Assembly: GCA_963707435.1 (NCBI GenBank)
Contig: CAVPPF010000003.1
Coordinates: 62,001 to 126,000 of the forward strand
Origin: UBA4744 sp963707435
GTDB lineage: Bacteria > Actinomycetota > Acidimicrobiia > Spongiisociales > UBA4744
Direction of reading: 5' to 3'
Length of the DNA stretch: 64,000 nt
Shown: positions 1 to 7,684 of the stretch, one piece after another
Numbering within the stretch: position 1 is the first letter of the stretch
How the letters are laid out: every line of letters starts with the position of its first letter
Program-made: the position numbers and the translations under genes
Notes under the pieces: model-generated
Database searches by the model: none
The model's input: only the letters and a program-made list of their open reading frames with translations
Told to the model about the DNA's origin: nothing

Positions 1-696
1 AATCTCTCCCGGGCGCGGCAGGAAAACGGTGCCCTGCCCGTCGAGTTCCAGGGACTTCAGCTGCAGTCCGCTCAGGTCGGCATCCAGTTCGGGCGAGTCG
101 AGGACAAGCGACCACACCGGTCCGGCCGCCAGGGTCAGATCCCATCCGGACGTCTGGAACCAGTCTCCACCATCGACTTCACGCAGAACCACGAAGGACG
201 GGCCTTCCTCGAAAGTGCTCTCCAGGGCTTCCGGCACTCCCGTTGCGCCACCTCGCCGTTCTACCTTCACCGCATATAGGTCACCGCCACCGGTCGATAT
301 GGACAGGCTTCCGGTTAGGTCCAGCGTCAGCTCTGCATCCCGAACACCGGCGGCGGACGGTCCGGTGAGATCACCGGTTGAAGAGGGAAGCTGCTCCCAA
401 CCGGTGAGGTGGAGCACGACGCTCGATCCCAGCATCGTGATCAGCAGGAGCGGGAGGACTGCGGTGATCCTGGCCGGACCGCGTTTGCGCAGCGGGAGCA
501 GCGCCGCCGCCACGAAGAAGGCCCCGACCGCCAGCGGCCAGAGCGAGATCACGTCGAGTACGACGGAAGGGGCGAGGATCCCACCGACCACGCCTGCCGC
601 TACCGAAACGATGACTACGGCCACCATCAGCCACGCCCACAGAGTCCAGGGACTCGACGGCGTGCGCTCTACGACTGTGGCTTCGTCGGTGGTCAC
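1..696 (-). CDS. Putative three-helix membrane protein with extracytoplasmic domain, 3' end cut by window
   Basis: Not recognised as a named family. The frame opens with a GTG whose GTGA overlaps the stop of the upstream LytR_C gene, so the two are probably translationally coupled, and it stays open to the window edge (232 codons). Hydrophobic segments lie near residues 17-41, 47-69 and 77-97, followed by a soluble part rich in short beta-type stretches (for example GSLSISTGGGDLYAVKVERR), reminiscent of the repetitive beta folds in DUF4097 or LiaF-like envelope-stress proteins. That resemblance is only suggestive. Third gene of a DUF3263, LytR_C, membrane protein run; a cell-envelope role is inference from context. 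Confidence 0.6.
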   Translation of the reverse strand, partial: MTTDEATVVERTPSSPWTLWAWLMVAVVIVSVAAGVVGGILAPSVVLDVISLWPLAVGAFFVAAALLPLRKRGPARITAVLPLLLITMLGSSVVLHLTGWEQLPSSTGDLTGPSAAGVRDAELTLDLTGSLSISTGGGDLYAVKVERRGGATGVPEALESTFEEGPSFVVLREVDGGDWFQTSGWDLTLAAGPVWSLVLDSPELDADLSGLQLKSLELDGQGTVFLPRPGEI

Positions 697-1268
697 CCTC
701 CGTATGATGCCCCAAGCACGATGATGATGTCGGCCTGGGTAACCCCTTGGAACAATTCCACAATGGCGTCGGTCGCTACGTAGCGCGCGATGACGTTCGC
801 TTCGGTTTCGAACCCGGCCACGTACCAGATCCTCGACACGCTGAACGGAGTCTCCCAATTCTCCGGCTCCAACGTTTCATAGCCGACACCGGCAAGCGTT
901 TCGGCCAGATCGGCGGCGATGCCGCCCCGGGTGGTCGAATTGAGGACCAGCACCGTTATCTCAGAGGGGTCGCGACCGGCGAGCGTGGTGGTCGTGGCGA
1001 TGGTGGTCGTCGTTGCCTCGGTCGTCGTCGTGGGAGCAACCGTCGTGCTGGTGGTAGCCGCCGTCGTGGCTGTGGTGGCCGGGGTCGAGGTCGTCGAGGC
1101 TGCCGACGTGGTCGTTGTCGTCGCAGGACCGTCGTCTCCAGAGAAGATCGTCTGGAAGAGCAGCACGGCACCAAAGATGATCGCTCCCCAGAACACCACC
1201 TTGACGAGAAAGACGAGGAGTTCCCGGATGAGCCCGCCGTAGCCGGGAGCGGCGTGCCGCCCGGACAT
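693..1268 (-). CDS. LytR C-terminal (LytR_C) domain membrane protein
   Basis: A 191-residue protein: short cytoplasmic N-terminus, one membrane helix at about residues 14-42, a Thr/Ser/Ala-rich linker of about 50 residues, then a LytR_C domain (from ITVLVLNSTTRGGIA at about residue 104 to the end). Such proteins sit outside the membrane in Actinobacteria; the mycobacterial example VirR (Rv0431) affects envelope integrity and vesicle release and lies beside a DUF3263 gene, as here. The start ATG overlaps the stop of the upstream gene by one base. The low-complexity linker explains the repetitive GTC/GTG-rich DNA near 980-1130. Function is by family only. Confidence 0.85.
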   Translation of the reverse strand: MSGRHAAPGYGGLIRELLVFLVKVVFWGAIIFGAVLLFQTIFSGDDGPATTTTTSAASTTSTPATTATTAATTSTTVAPTTTTEATTTTIATTTTLAGRDPSEITVLVLNSTTRGGIAADLAETLAGVGYETLEPENWETPFSVSRIWYVAGFETEANVIARYVATDAIVELFQGVTQADIIIVLGASYGG

Positions 1269-1534
1269 CAGATGTCCGCCGGATCCATACCGTCGGCTAT
1301 GACCCGCGGCTCTGGTCGGCGTCGGGTTCGTTCCGCCCGGACCTTCAACAATCTCCGGACGGTGAGCGGATCGTACGACATCGCTTCGGAGTCATCGAGC
1401 AGGTCGCGGAGAATCTGGTAGTAGCGGCCGGCGCTCATCCCGAGATGCTCTTGAACGGCGCGATCCTTCGGTCCGGGAACCAACCACCAGGACCGCTCGA
1501 AATCCAGCACCGCTCTGTCGCGTTTCGACAACAT
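1268..1534 (-). CDS. DUF3263 small protein, putative DNA-binding
   Basis: An 88-residue protein with the DUF3263 signature (RAVLDFERSWWLVPGPKD) and a helix-turn-helix-like centre (RAVQEHLGMSAGRYYQILRD). I chose the internal ATG that gives MLSKRDRAVLDF, because family members begin right at this motif; an upstream in-frame ATG would add nine residues. Function is unknown in the family. It is paired with the LytR_C gene as in mycobacteria (Rv0430-Rv0431), so a regulatory role in the envelope is conceivable but unproved. No strong Shine-Dalgarno is visible. Confidence 0.8.
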   Translation of the reverse strand: MLSKRDRAVLDFERSWWLVPGPKDRAVQEHLGMSAGRYYQILRDLLDDSEAMSYDPLTVRRLLKVRAERTRRRPEPRVIADGMDPADI

Positions 1535-1580
1535 GATGCACGTCAGGGTATTCCCGAACACCCTGAGAAACGGGTATTTC

Positions 1581-1616
1581 GAGCCGGCGGAGGGAACCGA
1601 ACCACGACCTTCTGAT
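1581..1616 (-). repeat. Degenerate copy of the tRNA-Thr 3' half (candidate attachment-site remnant)
   Basis: On the minus strand this stretch matches the 3' half of the tRNA-Thr at 3281-3356 (anticodon-stem 3' side, T arm and acceptor 3' strand) at 33 of 37 positions with one gap. No matching 5' half is present. Duplicated tRNA 3' ends are the usual footprint of integrative elements; the about 1.7 kb between the copies holds one gene of unknown family and no integrase. Confidence 0.6.
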
Positions 1617-1698
1617 TTGGTGGTCGGGAATCCAAGTGGCCAGTGAGGTCAGGTCTTGGGGAGGCTGTGAGCGCTGTCGGTCTCGGAGGGACTGTCGT

Positions 1699-2991
1699 CT
1701 ATGGGCCAATCGCAACAAGCTGCCCCAACTGGGGTAGGTCTGGGCTAGTCACTGTCCCCTCGGTGGTATCGATGAAGGTGAACCACGCGAATCCGTTCCA
1801 ATCATGTACAACCAGCCACCGTCCGTTGGCACTCCACAGAGCCGCCCCGGACCTGGTCGGGAAATCAGCTGTCTCATCCTCTGTCTCAAACCAGAGGCGT
1901 CGTTCGCCAACCAACCGGCAGCCATCCAGATTGTTCTCGATCGTGGCGGTGATGCCGCCAATGGCATTGCCAGGCGGAGAAGGAGCCATCCACAGGATCG
2001 TCTCACCGGTTTCGGTCCAGGGGGAAGGTTCGCGGTCGGTGAGGGTTATGTCAGTCAGCACAATCGCCCAATGATTCGGGTCCCCTTCGGCTGTCTCTAC
2101 CACCAACCGCCCATCAGCGAGGCGGGTGACGAAAGAGAAAGCACCCTCCCCGAGTACTTGACCTGATGTTGAGTCGAGCACAATAAGATCCGCCCGCTGC
2201 GCATCGCAACCAGGCAGACCGCCTTCTGCAGGCACGTCCGAGAGGACCATGATTGTGCTATCCCACCACAGCAGTTTCACACCACGGTCGAAATCGGCAA
2301 CGATGTGGGGAGCCAAGCCCTCTGGGGAGTTCATGGACGCGGTCTTCAGGGTCCAACGGTCGCTACCCTCGGCCTCAACCCAGGCGAGGGCTCCCGGAAA
2401 CTGGCGATGCCAGATAGCACCCGTAACGTCCGCCGCCGCCAGCTGAAAGCTGGGTGCCGCCGGTAATCGCCCGCTGGTGTCGACCCAAAGGGACTTTCGG
2501 CGAGAACTATCAGCGAGTACTACACGTGTCTGATCGATTGCTAGGAGCCGCGTGCCCGAGGCGTCCAGCGAAGCGCTTTCCCACTCGTGGTTGCCTGGCA
2601 TGTCAACCTTGAAGGGCTCATGCTCACTCGCTTCCCAGATGGTGAGGACCTGCGTGTACGGTGCGTCCTCCTGCCCCCCAACGAAATACAGCGTGCCCGA
2701 GAACCCCCGCAGCTGATCCGCTAGGGACTCGGAGACAACATTCGACGCACTAGTTGTGATCGTTGACGAGTCCGTCTCCATAGTGACAGAACCCGAAGTC
2801 GCTGCGCTGGCATCCTCAGATTGGGGCAACGAAGACCCTAAACAATAGAGAGAACCGATCGCGATCGCCCCCAGAGCAACACCAACCAGAACCAACCGAC
2901 GCGAAGGTCGAGTCGGCTCCCTCCCCTCCGCCCGAGCGATCGTCACCTTGTGCCGATCCCGATCCGACAAGCCAACAACTCCTAATCTCAC
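1699..2991 (-). CDS. Membrane-anchored secreted protein, possible beta-propeller
   Basis: A 430-residue protein I cannot assign to a family. A basic N-terminus (PSRRLVL) leads into one membrane segment at about residues 32-52, then a Ser/Thr-rich linker and an extracytoplasmic domain of about 340 residues. The domain shows recurrent short beta-like stretches with W and G/D turns (GTRLLAIDQTRVVLADSS, GALAWVEAEGSDRWTL, GRWLVVHDWNGFAWFTF) as in TolB or WD40-like propellers. The repeats are not regular enough to count blades. It is the only gene between the tRNA-Thr and the degenerate tRNA 3' copy, and its base composition looks less GC-rich than its neighbours (AA/AT-rich codons are visible), which fits acquired DNA. 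Confidence 0.65.
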   Translation of the reverse strand: MRLGVVGLSDRDRHKVTIARAEGREPTRPSRRLVLVGVALGAIAIGSLYCLGSSLPQSEDASAATSGSVTMETDSSTITTSASNVVSESLADQLRGFSGTLYFVGGQEDAPYTQVLTIWEASEHEPFKVDMPGNHEWESASLDASGTRLLAIDQTRVVLADSSRRKSLWVDTSGRLPAAPSFQLAAADVTGAIWHRQFPGALAWVEAEGSDRWTLKTASMNSPEGLAPHIVADFDRGVKLLWWDSTIMVLSDVPAEGGLPGCDAQRADLIVLDSTSGQVLGEGAFSFVTRLADGRLVVETAEGDPNHWAIVLTDITLTDREPSPWTETGETILWMAPSPPGNAIGGITATIENNLDGCRLVGERRLWFETEDETADFPTRSGAALWSANGRWLVVHDWNGFAWFTFIDTTEGTVTSPDLPQLGQLVAIGP

Positions 2992-3280
2992 CGCATCCGA
3001 AGAATCACCATCGGATCCAGGCTAGGCCCGAGGATTCGGAAAACATCCCGAAGATTGGCATCTCCCGCAACCGGCTCCGGATGGGCATACGACGTCCAGA
3101 TCGAGACCCAAAGTGGAACCACCAACCGAGCCACATTGTCCAGTATCCACCGAAGCCAAGCAGCACACACAAGCCGCACACACACTGTCGCGGACCACAC
3201 GCGGACCAAGAGCGGATCAGAGGTCCTGGAGCTGCTTGTCCGATAAGCGATGGATCCCCCGTGTCACAGGGGATTTCTCG
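2992..3280. other. Non-coding stretch between the insert gene and tRNA-Thr
   Basis: About 290 bases in which I see no convincing gene; the short open frames here have no recognisable protein features. It contains CA-rich sequence near 3165-3185. A hairpin at 3254-3274 (arms ATCCCC and GGGGAT) lies just downstream of the tRNA on the minus strand and could help end its transcript, though no T-run follows it. Confidence 0.5.
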
Positions 3281-3356
3281 TGGAGCTGGCGGAGGGAATC
3301 GAACCCACGACCTGCTGATTACAAATCAGCTGCTCTGCCAACTGAGCTACGCCAGC
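3281..3356 (-). tRNA. tRNA-Thr (anticodon UGU), CCA encoded
   Basis: Read on the minus strand, 76 nt fold as a standard cloverleaf: acceptor GCTGGCG pairs with CGCCAGC, followed by T and an encoded CCA. The anticodon stem GCTGA/TCAGC encloses loop TTTGTAA, giving anticodon TGT (Thr, ACA codons). The T loop TTCGATT is canonical. Its 3' half is repeated in degenerate form at 1581-1616. Confidence 0.95.
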
Positions 3357-3424
3357 AATCTTGTTCCGGCTTGCCGGACCAACAGTTTGAAGTTTGCAGT
3401 TCGAAGTAGCAAGTTACTCGGATC

Positions 3425-4159
3425 TCACAACGTCTTCCGAACCCGGGCAGCCTCAAAGACCGCCAGTGCGGCTGCAACCGAAGCATTCAGGCTCTCCGAA
3501 CCGGCCGTCATGGGAATGGCGACCCGTACGTCAACTCGCTCTTCTACCAGCCTGCCGAGCCCCCGGCCCTCTCCACCGACCACGATGGCCACGGCCTCGG
3601 TCAGGATGGGCAGGTCGAACAGCCGCTCGCCGTTCCCGGCCGTCAAACCGAGCGTCCAGACCCCGAGTTGTTTGAGGCGCCGCACCACATCTGCGGTCGA
3701 AGGCTGGATTGAGACCCGCAGGTGCTCCAGGGCTCCCGCGCTTGCCTTGAAAGCAGTGGGACCGATCGGGGCAGCCCGGCGGGCGGGTACCACGAGACCG
3801 GTGGCACCGGCCGCCAGCGCCGAACGAGCGATCGCGCCGACGTTGTGGGGGTCCTCGAGGTGATCGAGGACTACCAGCACACAGGGAGCAGGTTCGACGA
3901 GAGCCTCGAGGGAATAGGTCTGCAGCGGTCGGGCCTTGCCGACCAATCCCTGCGGGACGGAGGTGATGGCAAGCGGCCGCACATCATCGACCATTTTGAC
4001 GGCGACTCCGGCGGTCTTCGCTCGCTCAATCAGAGAGGCGACCTCGGGATGCGAGATCCGGGTAGTTTCTACGAACAGATCCGTGAGCCGCCCGGCCTCC
4101 AGCGCTGCATCGATGACGTGCAGACCCTCGAGGTCAGCGCCGATGCCAGCGTGCCCCAT
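3425..4159 (-). CDS. rlmB: 23S rRNA (guanosine-2'-O)-methyltransferase, TrmH/RlmB family
   Basis: A SPOUT methyltransferase that uses S-adenosylmethionine to 2'-O-methylate ribose in 23S rRNA (RlmB-type) or tRNA. Residues 1-75 form the substrate-binding N-domain (DLEGLHVIDAALEAG). The rest is the SPOUT fold with motif 1 (LDHLEDPHNVGAIARSA, Asn and Arg conserved), motif 2 (AIVVGGEGRGL) and motif 3 (IPMTAGSESLNASVAAA). I chose the ATG giving MGHAGIGADLEGL; it overlaps the end of cysS by 26 bases. The cysS-rlmB order is typical of actinobacteria. The exact target nucleotide cannot be told from sequence. Confidence 0.9.
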   Translation of the reverse strand: MGHAGIGADLEGLHVIDAALEAGRLTDLFVETTRISHPEVASLIERAKTAGVAVKMVDDVRPLAITSVPQGLVGKARPLQTYSLEALVEPAPCVLVVLDHLEDPHNVGAIARSALAAGATGLVVPARRAAPIGPTAFKASAGALEHLRVSIQPSTADVVRRLKQLGVWTLGLTAGNGERLFDLPILTEAVAIVVGGEGRGLGRLVEERVDVRVAIPMTAGSESLNASVAAALAVFEAARVRKTL

Positions 4160-5534
4160 CGGGCGTGTCCTCCACAACAACTCCGAGGCCGGCGAGGCCG
4201 TCTCGAACCGCGTCTGCACGATGCCAGGCCGAGTCGGCCCTCGCTCGATCCCGTTCGGCCAGGAGACGGGCAACATTCTCTTCGGGCGTTTCGGCCGGCA
4301 TCAGGTCGAGCGAATGGACCAGATCTTCGATGCCCTCCGCTATCTCCGAGAGTCCCAATGGCGGAGCTTCGAGTCCCAGCACGGCGACCATCTCGTCAAA
4401 GGCTCCGACCAAAGGAGCGGCGTTCTGACCCAGGTCGAGGCGACGGTTGCCCTCCCGAACGGCGTCAAAGAGGATGCCGATGGCAGCCGCCGTGTTGAAA
4501 TCGTCGTCCATGGCTTCGACGAACGCTTCCATGACCGAGGAGTCCGGCGGGCCGGCGTTCTCGGAACGACGCCGAAACGCCCACAGGCGCTCAACCGCCG
4601 AGCGAGCATCGGCCAGCAAGTCCTCGGAGTATTCCTGCGGCGTCCGGTAGTGAGCCCGGAGATAGAACAAACGCACTGCCATGGGGGTGAACCGGCGGAT
4701 AGCCTCGGCGAGGTCGATGACGTGGCCGGTGGACTTGGACATCTTCTCGCCGCCGAGGTTGAGCATCTCGTTGTGCAGCCAGTACCTGGCAAAGGTCTCC
4801 CCGGTAGCACCTTCAGATTGGGCAATCTCGTTCTCGTGGTGAGGGAAGATCAGATCGGTGCCTCCGGCGTGTATGTCAAAACCGCTGCCCAGGTAGTCCA
4901 GAGCCATTGCCGAGCATTCGATGTGCCATCCGGGCCGTCCGCTTCCCCAGGGAGAGTCCCAGGCTGGTTCTCCCGGCTTGGAAGCCTTCCACAGCGCAAA
5001 GTCGAGCGGATCCCGCTTCTGTTCACCAGGAGCGACCCTGGCTCCGGCCAGCAGATCATCAAGATTCCGGCCGGAGAGTTTGCCGTAACCGGGGAGTGAT
5101 CGTACGGCGAAGTAAACGTCGCCCCCGGACGGATACGCAAGGTCCTTGTCGATCAGGTTTTCGATGAGCGAGATCATGAGGGGTATGTGGTCGGTGGCGC
5201 GGGGTTCGATCGTGGGGGGTTTGATGCCGAGACACGTGAATGCCCGGTCGAACTTCTCACTCATGATGCCGGCCAGCTCGGCAACCGGCATCCCCTGCTC
5301 GGCGGCGGCCGCAATGATCTTGTCCTCGACGTCCGTGACGTTGCGAACGTAGGTGACTTCGTAGCCCCGCCACTCGAGATACCTGCGGACGGCGTCGAAC
5401 GCCACGGCGAAACGCCCGTGCCCGAGATGCGGATCGGACTGCACGGTGGCCCCGCATACATACATGGAGATCTCGCCCGGGCGGCGCGGAATCAGCTCCT
5501 CTTTGCGGCGGCCCAGCGTATTGAATACCTCCAT
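4134..5534 (-). CDS. cysS: Cysteinyl-tRNA synthetase
   Basis: A class I aminoacyl-tRNA synthetase of 466 residues, the normal length, that charges tRNA-Cys. The HIGH-type signature is PHLGHGRF near residue 35, and zinc-ligand candidates include Cys 28 (YVCGATVQ), Cys 208-region (HIECSAMALDYLG) and the HHENEIAQ motif. The KMSKS loop is EKMSKSTGH near residue 265. The mycothiol ligase MshC is a paralogue of this enzyme; the full C-terminal domain and position beside ispF and rlmB favour CysS. Frame intact. It starts 12 bases after the end of ispF. Confidence 0.95.
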   Translation of the reverse strand: MEVFNTLGRRKEELIPRRPGEISMYVCGATVQSDPHLGHGRFAVAFDAVRRYLEWRGYEVTYVRNVTDVEDKIIAAAAEQGMPVAELAGIMSEKFDRAFTCLGIKPPTIEPRATDHIPLMISLIENLIDKDLAYPSGGDVYFAVRSLPGYGKLSGRNLDDLLAGARVAPGEQKRDPLDFALWKASKPGEPAWDSPWGSGRPGWHIECSAMALDYLGSGFDIHAGGTDLIFPHHENEIAQSEGATGETFARYWLHNEMLNLGGEKMSKSTGHVIDLAEAIRRFTPMAVRLFYLRAHYRTPQEYSEDLLADARSAVERLWAFRRRSENAGPPDSSVMEAFVEAMDDDFNTAAAIGILFDAVREGNRRLDLGQNAAPLVGAFDEMVAVLGLEAPPLGLSEIAEGIEDLVHSLDLMPAETPEENVARLLAERDRARADSAWHRADAVRDGLAGLGVVVEDTPDGARWHRR

Positions 5535-5546
5535 GTGGCCCGAATG

Positions 5547-6033
5547 CTAGGAGACTTCGTCTCGTGTCGAGCACGTCACGATGGCCGTAGCGGCGATGCC
5601 TTCGTCCCGGCCGAGGAACCCCAGGCCGTCCGTGGTGGTCGCCTTCACGGACACACAGGCGGTCTCAACCGCCAGCACAGCGGGCGAGGGCAGCGCGAAC
5701 GGCTTCCCGGATCGGAGCCAGACGGACCGATTCGGCAACAACGGTGACGTCGAGGTGAGCGACCCGCAACCCTTCAACATGGACCCGGTCGACGACAATC
5801 CTGAGCAGTTCCATGCTGTCGGCACCCTCGAAGTGCGGATCCGACGACGGAAAGAGCATGCCGACATCACCGAGAGCCGCAGCACCGAGTAAAGCGTCGG
5901 CCACCGCATGGGCAACCACATCGGCGTCGGACGTTCCGAGCAGCCCGCGAGTCTGATCTGCGGGAACCCCGGCGAACAGGACCGGCGGCTCCCCACCAAA
6001 GCGATGGACGTCGAAGCCCCACCCGGTCCTCAT
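5547..6033 (-). CDS. ispF: 2-C-methyl-D-erythritol 2,4-cyclodiphosphate synthase (frameshifted)
   Basis: Fifth step of the MEP isoprenoid pathway: converts CDP-methylerythritol 2-phosphate to the cyclic diphosphate. The N-terminal frame has the metal-binding motif GFDVHRFG, then SDADVVAHAVADALLGAAALGD. The C-terminal motif VKATTTDGLGFLGRDEGIA is in another frame. The switch is near 5673, where one surplus base in GCTGGCGGTTGAG restores CAGVETACVSVKATTT, so a sequencing insertion is likely. The ATGA overlap with ispD indicates coupling. IspD and IspF act two steps apart, with IspE elsewhere. Confidence 0.88.
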
Positions 6034-6638
6034 CGGCTCATCGCCTCGAGTATCTGGAGGTCATCGGGATACGTGACCTTGAGATTGCCCGGGTCGCCTG
6101 CCACCCAGGCAACGGCCTCGCCGGCGCGCTCGAGGAGGGCGGCATCATCCGAGGCATCGGTGTCGTCGGAAGTGTGCGCAGCCCGGAGCGCTGCAAGCAG
6201 AAACGCCTGCGGGGTTTGCACGCTGATGAGCGCATCCCGGTCCACTGTGATCAGGACCCTGTCATCTTCGACTCGCTTGAGCGTGTCGCGCACCGGTACA
6301 CCCGGCACGACACCCGCCACGTCGCCAACGGCCAGGCGTTCGAGGACCCGTGCAACAAGTTCCGAGCCGGCCAGCGGTCGCGCCGCGTCGTGAACAACGA
6401 CTGCAGAGACCGAGTCGGGAATCACGGCCATTCCAGCCGCAACCGAATCCCGGCGCCGATCGCCACCCGGGATTCCGCCCGGAACGGAACCGACGACCAC
6501 CACCTCAGCCACCCCGCCCTCGAGCAGCGCACCCCTGGCCCAATCCCACAGAGGACGGCCCCGGAGAACGAGTTCGTGCTTGGGTTGACCGAACCGGCTG
6601 CCGGTCCCCGCCGCGACGACGATCCCCCAGGCGGTCAT
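6030..6638 (-). CDS. ispD: 2-C-methyl-D-erythritol 4-phosphate cytidylyltransferase
   Basis: Transfers CMP from CTP to methylerythritol 4-phosphate in the MEP pathway. 202 residues, slightly short for the family. The nucleotide-binding loop is IVVAAGTGSRFGQPKH, with the expected Gly-rich turn and basic residues. VVHDAARPL carries the metal-binding Asp, and VQTPQAFLLAALRAAH and DPGNLKVTYPDDL are family hallmarks. Coupled to the upstream PIN-TRAM gene and downstream ispF by 4-base overlaps. Frame intact. Confidence 0.93.
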   Translation of the reverse strand: MTAWGIVVAAGTGSRFGQPKHELVLRGRPLWDWARGALLEGGVAEVVVVGSVPGGIPGGDRRRDSVAAGMAVIPDSVSAVVVHDAARPLAGSELVARVLERLAVGDVAGVVPGVPVRDTLKRVEDDRVLITVDRDALISVQTPQAFLLAALRAAHTSDDTDASDDAALLERAGEAVAWVAGDPGNLKVTYPDDLQILEAMSR

Positions 6639-7684
6639 ACAACCGGGCGGCCAAACAGCATGCGCCCGATCGAGGTTCGGGTCACGCTCACGATTTCGAC
6701 ATCAACGGCCGTCCCGACCAGTTCGGCTCCCTGCTCCACGACGATCATGCTGCCGTCGTCGAGATAGCCGACGCCCTGGCCCGGTTCAGAACCGGTCTTC
6801 GTGATATCTACGCGCATCCGATCCCCGGTGGAGACGACCGGTTTGAGCGATTCGGCCAACGAATGGGGATTGAGGACCACCACACCCCGGGCGCCGGCTG
6901 CCTTGGCGAGGTTGTGATCGGTGGTGATCAGGGTCGCTTCGGCACGCATGGCCAGCGCCAGCAATTTGGCATCGACGTCCTCGAATTCCGGCACCGTCTC
7001 CTCGAGGATGTACACCTGCGAAATCTCCGAGCCACGCATGGCTTCGATCACCTCGAGTCCGCGCCTGCCTCGGCGCCGCCTCGTCTTGTCTACCGCGTCG
7101 GCGAGGCCCTGCATTTCGTCGAGGACGAACTCGGGCACCCAGACGCGGCCGGGAAGGAGTCCGGCGCGAGCCATTTCCAGAATCCGACCGTCGATAGCCG
7201 CCGACGAGTCCAGCAGGAAGGCTCGCTCGGGGTGGTCGAGGCTCCGACTCACCAGCGTCCCGCGCCTCCGCAATCCCGTCACGGCCAGCAGATCGTCGGT
7301 GCGGGAGGCAAACAGGCGGGTACCGAGACTGGCGGTGATCAAAACGACCAACGAGGCAAGCGGCCATGCCACGGCAGGCGGCATGAAGAACACGATGGGA
7401 ACCCCGAGGATGACACCGACGATGAGACCGACCACCATGCCGAAAGCGCCGGCAAACAACTCAGGGCCGGAAGACCGTTCGGCGACTCGATCCGGCATCA
7501 CATCAAGGCTCTTGCGAAATCCCCGGCCGAGCACTCCGCCGAGCACATATCCGACCCCGGCCCCGAGCACCGCACCGAGGATCGGCGCGGCATCGGCGTT
7601 GGGGAACTCCACGGAAGAACCAAGCTGGAATCCCAAAGCGGTCAGGGCCAGCGTGATGAGCAAGCGGACGGCTTCGACGATCAC
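6635..7684 (-). CDS. PIN-TRAM domain membrane protein (YacL-like)
   Basis: 349 residues: four predicted membrane helices in residues 1-125, then a PIN nuclease-like domain beginning at FLLDSSAAIDGRILEMA with acidic residues typical of PIN active sites (D in LLDSS, E in VPEFVLDEM, D in DAKLLALA and ITTDHNLAK), and a C-terminal TRAM RNA-binding domain (about 285-340). This architecture matches the YacL family next to ispD in Firmicutes and Actinobacteria. RNase activity is possible but undetermined for the family. The GTG start overlaps the apparent stop of carD. Confidence 0.88.
   Translation of the reverse strand: MIVEAVRLLITLALTALGFQLGSSVEFPNADAAPILGAVLGAGVGYVLGGVLGRGFRKSLDVMPDRVAERSSGPELFAGAFGMVVGLIVGVILGVPIVFFMPPAVAWPLASLVVLITASLGTRLFASRTDDLLAVTGLRRRGTLVSRSLDHPERAFLLDSSAAIDGRILEMARAGLLPGRVWVPEFVLDEMQGLADAVDKTRRRRGRRGLEVIEAMRGSEISQVYILEETVPEFEDVDAKLLALAMRAEATLITTDHNLAKAAGARGVVVLNPHSLAESLKPVVSTGDRMRVDITKTGSEPGQGVGYLDDGSMIVVEQGAELVGTAVDVEIVSVTRTSIGRMLFGRPVV

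Noticed and set aside
980..1135. GTC/GTG-rich repetitive tract that could be a minisatellite
   Set aside because: It codes the Thr-rich linker of the LytR_C protein on the minus strand.
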